From NCBI RefSeq assembly GCF_036898095.1, contig NC_090729.1:149810859-149874858 (forward strand): a DNA stretch of 64,000 nucleotides, written 5' to 3'. The position numbers and the translations under genes were made by a program. Origin of the DNA: Palaemon carinicauda (lineage: Eukaryota > Arthropoda > Malacostraca > Decapoda > Palaemonidae). The notes below the pieces were generated by a model, which was given only the letters and a program-made list of their open reading frames with translations, was not told where the DNA came from and did not search any database. Shown piece by piece: positions 57,973 through 64,000 of this stretch; positions within the stretch are counted from its first letter, which is position 1, and every line of letters starts with the position of its first letter.

Positions 57973-58314
57973 ATTCGACAGGTATAAGCACAGAAGAATT
58001 ATCATTGACTTTTATCTTTCTTCGTGGCCAAGTGGGTTAGTCACTGTCTGTACAAGCTTGCCGACCAGGGTTCGATTCCCGGCCGGAGCCAAGCTCTTGT
58101 CTTTGTGTGATTTCGCCTGGGGCTCTGATCCCGAGGTCGTTAAGAGAATCCAGACATTAATGTATCAAAAATATATATGGCTTATTTGAATATGAAAAAC
58201 ACGTAAAAATGTGCAAAATTTATCATTAATTGAATGCCAAGTAACAAACTAATTTACCAATTAGCTACGATGGTGAAGATGGGTTGATTTCAATTCTAAG
58301 TACAAAATACCTGA
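57973..58314 (+). repeat. SINE array unit 5
   Basis: A box 58025-58036, B box 58069-58079. The spacer has the 5 bp longer form CTAATTTACCAATTAG, shared with unit 7, so the unit is 342 bp. Confidence 0.93.
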
Positions 58315-58651
58315 ATTCGACAGGTATAAGTACAGAAGAATTGTCATTGACTTTTATCTTTCTTCGTGGCCAAGTGGGTTAGTCACTGTCTGTACAAGCT
58401 TGCCGACCAGGGTTCGATTCCCGGCCGGAGCCAAGCTCTTGTCTTTGTGTGATTTCGCCTGGGGCTCTGATCCCGAGGTCGTTAAGAGAATCCAGACATT
58501 AATGTATCAAAAATATATATGGCTTATTTGAATATGAAAAACACGTAAAAATGTGCAAAATTTATCATTAATTGAATGCCAAGTAACAAACTACAAATTA
58601 GCTACGATGGTGAAGATGGGTTGATTTCAATTCTAAGTACAAAATACCTGA
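58315..58651 (+). repeat. SINE array unit 6
   Basis: A box 58367-58378, B box 58411-58421. The spacer variant CTACAAATTAG and GAATTGTC match unit 4, 679 bp upstream. Confidence 0.93.
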
Positions 58652-58993
58652 ATTCGACAGGTATAAGTACAGAAGAATTATCATCGACTTTTATCTTTCT
58701 TCGTGGCCAAGTGGGTTAGTCACTGTCTTTACAAGCTTGCCGACCAGGGTTCGATTCCCGGCCGGAGCCAAGCTCTTGTCTTTGTGTGATTTCGCCTGGG
58801 GCTCTGATCCCGAGGTCGTTAAGAGAATCCAGACATTAATGTATCAAATTTATATATGGCTTATTTGAATATGAAAAACATGTAAAAATGTGCAAAATTT
58901 ATCATTAATTGAATGCCAAGTAACAAACTAATTTACCAATTAGCTACGATGGTGAAGATGGGTTGATTTCAATTCTAAGTACAAAATACCTGA
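58652..58993 (+). repeat. SINE array unit 7
   Basis: A box 58704-58715, B box 58748-58758. It shares the long spacer form with unit 5. Private changes are CATCGAC, GTCTTTACAAG, CAAATTTATATATGG and ACATGTAAAA. Confidence 0.93.
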
Positions 58994-59330
58994 ATTCGAC
59001 AGGTATAAGTACAGAAGAATTGTCATTGACTTTTATCTTTCTTCGCGGCCAAGTGGGTTAGTCACTGTCTGTACAAGCTTGCCGACCAGGGTTCGATTCC
59101 CGGCCGGACCCAAGCTCTTGTCTTTGTGTGATTTCGCCTGGGGCTCTGATCCCGAGGTCGTTAAGAGAATCCAGACATTAATGTATCAAAAATATATATG
59201 GCTTATTTGAATATGAAAAACACGTAAAAATGTGCAAAATTTATCATTAATTGAATGCCAAGTAACAAACTACCAATTAGCTACGATGGTGAAGATGGGT
59301 TGATTTCAATTCTAAGTACAAAATACCTGA
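58994..59330 (+). repeat. SINE array unit 8
   Basis: A box region 59046-59057 with its first base changed (CGGCCAAG); B box 59090-59100. It has CCGGACCC, as unit 3 does. Confidence 0.93.
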
Positions 59331-59584
59331 ATTCGACAGGTATAAGTACAGAAGAATTATCATTGACTTTTATCTTTCTTCGTGGCCAAGTGGGTTAGTC
59401 ACTGTCTGTACAAGCTTGCCGACCAGGGTTCGATTCCCGGCCGGAGCCAAGCTCTTGTCTTTGTGTTATTTCGCCTGGGGCTCTGATCCCGAGGTCGTTA
59501 AGAGAATCCAGACATTAATGTATCAAAAATATATATGGCTTATTTGAATATGAAAAACACGTAAAAATGTGCAAAATTTATCAT
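59331..59584 (+). repeat. SINE array unit 9, ending at the SINE 3' end
   Basis: A box 59383-59394, B box 59427-59437. The SINE body is complete to AAAATTTATCAT, but the spacer is absent and an (AT)n tract follows at once. This marks the true SINE 3' boundary. Confidence 0.93.
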
Positions 59585-59593
59585 ATATATATA

Positions 59594-59660
<67 letters not shown>
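59585..59660. repeat. (AT)n microsatellite at the SINE 3' end
   Basis: About 76 bp of AT repeats with one TT interruption near 59596, starting exactly after AAAATTTATCAT of unit 9 and ending at the RTE fragment. Confidence 0.95.
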
Positions 59661-59663
<3 letters not shown>

Positions 59664-60222
59664 TATCATCATAATCAACATCAGACGTTAATAATTCACT
59701 ATAGGACAAAGGCTTAAAACAAGTCCTTCCACTCCCGTCAGTTTATGGTTTGTCTTAGCTCGTCAATCCATCGTCTTCTCTTCCTTCCTCTGCTTCGTTT
59801 GCAATCTTTAGGCACATATTCTGTAATTTTTGATATCCAATCCATTCTCATTATATGAACTGCCCATGTCCATTTATTTTCCTTACACGTTGTTAGAGCA
59901 TCCTCTAGTTTGTTCTCTTATCCATTTTACCGTTTTTCTGTGAGCTTTATTCCCATCACTATTCTCTCCATAGGTCTTTGAGTTGTGACTAGCCTATGTT
60001 CTAAGATTTAATTAGGCTCAAAGTTTTCGATGCCTAAGTTGATACTGGTAGTGGGTAGGACCATCTGAATAAGTACTCCATCCCAAGTTTATCGTTCGTT
60101 TAATTTGGGTTTGGTGTCCTGGGGAGACTCTTACTGGCTATACTAAGTACAGACTATTCATTATTAATCTTTATAGTTTCGTCCATAACCCTTATTCCTT
60201 ATCTCTGCATTTTCATTGAGCA

Positions 60223-60225
<3 letters not shown>
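59661..60225 (-). pseudogene. RTE-type non-LTR retrotransposon, decayed 3' end of reverse transcriptase
   Basis: Read on the minus strand, the conserved C-terminal region of an RTE-type endonuclease/reverse transcriptase can be followed across several frames. MLNENAE is near 60200-60225, a stretch like INLGWSTY is near 60090-60110, and a PVSTxASKTLSL stretch (family PVLTYASETWSL) is near 60000-60050. HRLVTTQRPMERIVMGIKL is at 59942-59998, VHIMRMDWISKITEYVPKDC is upstream of RSRGRKRRRWIDELR, and the latter is at about 59753-59797. Frameshifts and several stops make it non-functional. It ends on the left at TCATCATAATCA, the short-repeat tail usual for this clade, and is cut on the right by the (TC)n tract. 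The clade assignment is from remembered family motifs. Confidence 0.8.

Positions 60226-60309
<84 letters not shown>
60226..60309. repeat. (TC)42 microsatellite
   Basis: Eighty-four bp of uninterrupted TC dinucleotides directly at the broken right edge of the RTE fragment. Confidence 0.97.
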
Positions 60310-60314
<5 letters not shown>

Positions 60315-60770
60315 AAAACCTGATGTGCTATTTTTAGATATATAATTTTAATTGATTACGAATACTTTTTAACGATGCCTTTGCTCTTCAGTTATAACCT
60401 AGTTAGCTGTATTTCCATTAACTTTAAAGGTATTCATTGCAACATATTTCAATACCTAACAAGAACATTGCAACATATTTCAATGAGTAACAAGGACATT
60501 TGAAATTGATACCAAATCAATAAATCCGATAGCCGTTCTCATCTTAATCATCGTTTTATATCAAAAGTTTTGTAACAGGACGATTATGATTGACACGCTT
60601 TTATCTGGTCCTTTACTGAAATAAATGTTAAATGCAAAACGCAAGGAACGCTGAACTCAAAGGGTTCTCTTCATAATGAAGCATATTACATTTTAAATTC
60701 ATTACAGAAAAATGGCTATTCAGGTTGGATGATCATGAACTTCAGACACAGTTTACGTGAAAAGGGTGTA
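60310..60770. other. Unassigned sequence between (TC)n and a dispersed repeat
   Basis: Ordinary base composition and no open frame of note. The only structure seen is a 31 bp tandem duplication at 60436-60497. Confidence 0.6.
60436..60497 (+). repeat. 31 bp tandem duplication
   Basis: Two copies start with ATTGCAACATATTTCAAT and end in AACAAG(A/G)AC, 31 bp apart, with a few differences. Confidence 0.9.
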
Positions 60771-60775
60771 TTTGA

Positions 60776-61140
60776 ACGTTAATAAGCCCAGGGGCTCCAA
60801 CAGGGAAAATAGCCCATTGAGGAAAGGAAACAGGGAAAAATAAAAATTTAAAAAGCGTAACATTAAAATAAATATCTCCTATATAAACTATAAAAACTTT
60901 AACAAAACAAGACAGAACAGCGTGTCGGAGTGTACCCTCAAGCAAGAGAACTCTAACCCAAGACAGTGGAGGACCATGGTACAGAGGCTATGGCACTACC
61001 CAAGAAAAGAGGACAGTGGTTTGATTTTGGAGTGTCCTTCTCCTAGAAGAGCTGCTGACCATAGCTAAAGAGTCTCTTCTACTCTTAACAAGAGGAAAGT
61101 GGCCACTGATCAATTACAGTGCAGTAACCCCATGGGTGAA
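60776..61140. mobile_element. Dispersed decapod-type repeat fragment
   Basis: The stretches TAAGCCCAGGGGCTCCAACA (60783), GAGTGTACCCTCAAGCAAG (60928) and CTAACCCAAGACAGTGGAGG (60954) are words I recall from very common decapod interspersed repeats, as is TGGAGTGTCCTTCTCCTAGA (61029). It carries no usable open frame. The element class is not known to me, and the minus-strand frame at 60742-60945 is probably a by-product. Confidence 0.5.
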
Positions 61141-61154
61141 GAATGGCAATGACA

Positions 61155-61217
61155 ATCCAATAATGATTACGATGACACTGATAATGATAATGGTAATGAT
61201 AATGATAATAATAATAA
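61155..61217 (+). repeat. GATAAT/AATGAT microsatellite
   Basis: An imperfect run of GATAAT, AATGAT and AAT units follows the dispersed repeat directly, as a tail would. A shorter AGTAAT run is at 61261-61282 and T13 at 61291-61303. Confidence 0.8.
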
Positions 61218-61303
61218 AGATTGTAAAAGCGTTTGTAATACCATATTTTCCATAACGAAAATAGTAATAGTAATAGTAATATCGTATCAGTTTTTTTTTT
61301 TTT

Positions 61304-61825
61304 GCTAGTGTAATATAGATATAAAAAAGTACGTTAGTTGAGAAAAAGCAAGGAATTTGATTGTCTTCAATCATATAGAATAATTTTCTGGTTAAGATAG
61401 AAATGAAAATAGTAATGTAGCAATACTGTTAGAATTATCAGTATGAGAAATAAAGGGGGTGTGTATGACGTGGATAAAGTTTCATAAAAACCTTTATACA
61501 TATGTCAAGTGTATGGGTGGCGTAATTTGTGTAAACAAATATTGACTAGTAAAAAGATAGCAAAAGGACGGAGGAGGAAGCCTGAATGAGGTTGACGTAG
61601 GATTTTTTTCCTAGAATATGAAATAGAACTGTAATGATGAGATATTAACTAATATTTGCAAGTTAGTGGTGAGTGAATACAGAAGGATGAAGCTGCTTGA
61701 AAGAATTTGTGAAGGGTAACGAGTGGAGTGAAAGTACGTGGTTCAGTTGGATATTGGAGAGAAGTATTTGAAATGAGGAAAAGCTGATAAAGGAGGTGAT
61801 GTATAAAGTGATAAGAAGATGAGCC
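61304..61825. other. Unassigned sequence
   Basis: No repeat, coding frame or RNA gene that I can support. The plus strand is G-rich relative to C (GGAGGAGGAAG, GTGAAGGG) without clear periodicity. Confidence 0.55.
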
Positions 61826-61829
61826 TGTT

Positions 61830-62560
<731 letters not shown>

Positions 62561-62777
62561 GGGCTAGACCACTACATAAAACCATGCGGGAGCTAACACC
62601 TGCTCAAGGATTTACATGTGCAATTCTGAATCTGCGACTTGCGGCTACAGTTTATGTAACTCTAAGACACTGCTATGGATTCGCATGGGGCGGATAAAAC
62701 AGCATCGTTAAGGAAGATGAAAGAGTGCATCCGTATATTCGAAGATAGTGTGGGTGAGCTGAGGTGTGGCGGCTGTG

Positions 62778-62779
<2 letters not shown>
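62561..62779. other. Unassigned sequence
   Basis: Ordinary composition. No frame, motif or repeat that I can assign. Confidence 0.5.

Positions 62780-62808
<29 letters not shown>
62780..62808 (+). repeat. A29 homopolymer
   Basis: Twenty-nine A follow GGCGGCTGTGGC. It could be the tail of a retroposed sequence on the plus strand, but no AATAAA lies close upstream and no clear target-site duplication is seen. Confidence 0.95.
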
Positions 62809-62810
<2 letters not shown>

Positions 62811-63283
62811 GGGAATGAGAATATATTGTCCAGATGCGCAGGACATTGCATACCAAAGGGCACTAAAGGAAGATTCAATATAATTTCCTTGCAGTATGGG
62901 TAGAATAAGAAAAGGTGGCTGGACTAGGACACATAAATACAAAGTTATTTCGCAGAAAGAGATGTTCTTGGCTAACTGTATGTAAAATAGAAGAAGTGTG
63001 GTGGAACTTTGTCTCAAAATTTACCTGATTGTTGGATACACATGTTTTTTAATGGGAGAACGCTGAAAAACATTCTTGGAAAAGTGAAAAAGTAAAGAAA
63101 AATATTGGTCTTAGAATGTGAAGTACAAATCAGATGAAAGTTGAAGCTCATGAGCGAAGTGGGAAGGAGAGGATAATCGTCTGTTTGATACAGACTTTCA
63201 AATTATAGTAAAAATATTGCAAATCTGGCTGTATAAGTAATTAAGACTATAGTTGATAATAAGGAAGTAAGAATAACATGTTG
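62809..63283. other. Unassigned sequence
   Basis: No gene or repeat recognised. The minus-strand open frame at 62673-63017 crosses the A29 tract as a phenylalanine run and shows no family motif. Confidence 0.5.
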
Positions 63284-63435
63284 AAAGGAATTGGATGGGA
63301 ATGGTTTGAAGTTTATGACACGGTAGCGGAAGAGTTAATTTGAATGGAAAATTACTGGATGAGGTTATACTCAAGAGTGACTGTTTCAAAGTATCACCAG
63401 TAAATAAAACTTTTGATATAATTGCCAAACGATGA
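63284..63435 (+). pseudogene. Decayed unidentified coding remnant
   Basis: Reading with small frame shifts gives KELDGNG, then EVYDTVAEEL, then an open stretch at 63340-63435 that encodes LNGKLLDEVILKSD followed by VSPVNKTFDIIAKR and a stop. The composition looks like protein-coding sequence and unlike its flanks. I do not recognise the family. A transposon-derived frame is the likeliest source. Confidence 0.35.
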
Positions 63436-63770
63436 ATGCATGTTGAGTTGATCATGGAAATGTGGATTATATCTTAATTAGTTTTTTTTCTTGGATATTA
63501 ATTATGAATTCATTACTTCTCTCATGTGGGATAAGCTCATACGTGTTTTATAAGAGAGTAGACTGGCTGATTAATTTCCCTATAGACTTGTTCCTGTACG
63601 ATGATTTTTATTTTTTCAACGGCGTCAGGTAAGCCCTTTCAGTTTAAACCCTTAAACGTGCTGAAAAAATAAGTAACAGCTGATTTATAAGATTATTCCA
63701 ACAAATATTGACAAAATTTCTCGATTACTAATTTACAAGTCCTTTTCAAGTAGAAAATGGAGTTTTTATT
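63436..63770. other. Unassigned sequence
   Basis: AT-rich sequence of ordinary complexity with no supported feature. Confidence 0.5.
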
Positions 63771-63887
63771 TTTTGTCATTACAACTCCAGTATTTTAGAA
63801 ATTCTACTAATATTAAAGCTTTAATGTTTTATCTTTTGTTATAAGCACTCCAATATTTTAGAAATTCTATTAATATTAAAGCTTCAA
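63771..63887 (+). repeat. Tandem duplication, period 63 bp
   Basis: Two copies of about 54 bp contain ATTTTAGAAATTCTA and TAATATTAAAGCTT (63771-63824 and 63834-63887), with scattered differences. Confidence 0.92.
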
Positions 63888-64000
63888 TTTGACCTTTTGT
63901 CCCGTCTGGTATGAATATTTACTTACCAAATCGATCTTTAAATCCAGCTTCAAAGAATGAAAAGCATGATTGTCCACAATGTGAAATTTTTTGAAATTGT

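Larger units (their letters stand above)
56627..59584 (+). repeat. Tandem array of nine SINE-plus-spacer units (~337 bp)
   Basis: Nine head-to-tail units start at 56627, 56964, 57301, 57636, 57973, 58315, 58652, 58994 and 59331. Spacings are 337, 337, 335, 337, 342, 337, 342 and 337 bp. Each unit is a tRNA-derived SINE (about 207 bp, from CTTCGTGG to AAAATTTATCAT) plus a spacer of about 130 bp. The copies differ by only a few bases. Base composition switches abruptly from the AT array at 56627. The family resembles, from memory, a SINE common in penaeid shrimp. That identification was not checked. Confidence 0.95.

Noticed and set aside
56674..59460. Nine functional tRNA genes
   Set aside because: A and B boxes are excellent, but there is no acceptable anticodon stem, the T stem has a mismatch and the acceptor stem is short and shifted. 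A constant tRNA-unrelated body follows, so these are SINEs.
60742..60945. 67-codon minus-strand frame starting MLEGTLRHAV
   Set aside because: It lies inside a dispersed repeat that I recall as common in decapods. No conserved domain is visible.
61114..61374. 86-codon minus-strand frame with Ile/Tyr-rich stretches
   Set aside because: Most of it translates the GATAAT, AGTAAT and T13 simple repeats.
62673..63017. 114-codon minus-strand frame with a phenylalanine run
   Set aside because: It spans the A29 tract, which is read as Phe codons. The rest has no recognisable motif.

Overview
The window looks like intergenic, repeat-dominated nuclear DNA from a crustacean, most likely a decapod and possibly a penaeid shrimp. 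This is an inference. It rests on the enormous simple-sequence content, and on dispersed elements in the right-hand 7 kb that match, from memory, common decapod repeats. These are a tRNA-headed SINE, an RTE-type retrotransposon 3' end, a second SINE that carries a TA microsatellite, and a dispersed repeat around 60.8-61.1 kb. I found no intact protein-coding gene, no rRNA and no functional tRNA gene.

Region 1 (1-56626) is one continuous, extremely A+T-rich array built from AAT triplets and AAAATT hexamers, with the A-rich strand always on the plus strand. It is not a simple microsatellite. Two marker words, TAAACGTAAAATT and AATAGTACCAATT, recur dozens of times in one orientation, usually 223-229 bp apart, and define monomers of about 0.85-0.93 kb. 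Runs of these monomers alternate with a second sequence type that carries AAAATTCCAAT, a conserved hairpin and a pure AAT tract. Together they form higher-order units of roughly 9-10.6 kb. Units near 20-30, 30-40 and 40-43 kb are near-identical, as is the left edge (1-3 kb). The right part (43-56.6 kb) is much more diverged. The long open frames in this array (Ile/Lys, Ile/Leu or Asn/Phe/Tyr repeats) exist because nearly every unit length is a multiple of three, so they are not listed as genes.

Region 2 (56627-59584) is a head-to-tail array of nine units of about 337 bp, with normal base composition. Each unit holds a tRNA-derived SINE of about 207 bp with polymerase III A and B boxes, plus a 130 bp spacer. 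The only TTTT run in a unit lies just upstream of the next A box. The array meets the AT-rich array inside the loop of an inverted repeat. Its last unit ends at the SINE 3' end in an (AT)n tract.

Region 3 (59585-64000) is a mosaic of decayed mobile elements and microsatellites: an RTE-type reverse transcriptase 3' fragment on the minus strand, (TC)42, a decapod-type dispersed repeat, a second SINE split by a 480 bp TA expansion, a 29-base A tract, a decayed unidentified coding remnant and short tandem duplications. The sequence between them shows nothing I can identify.
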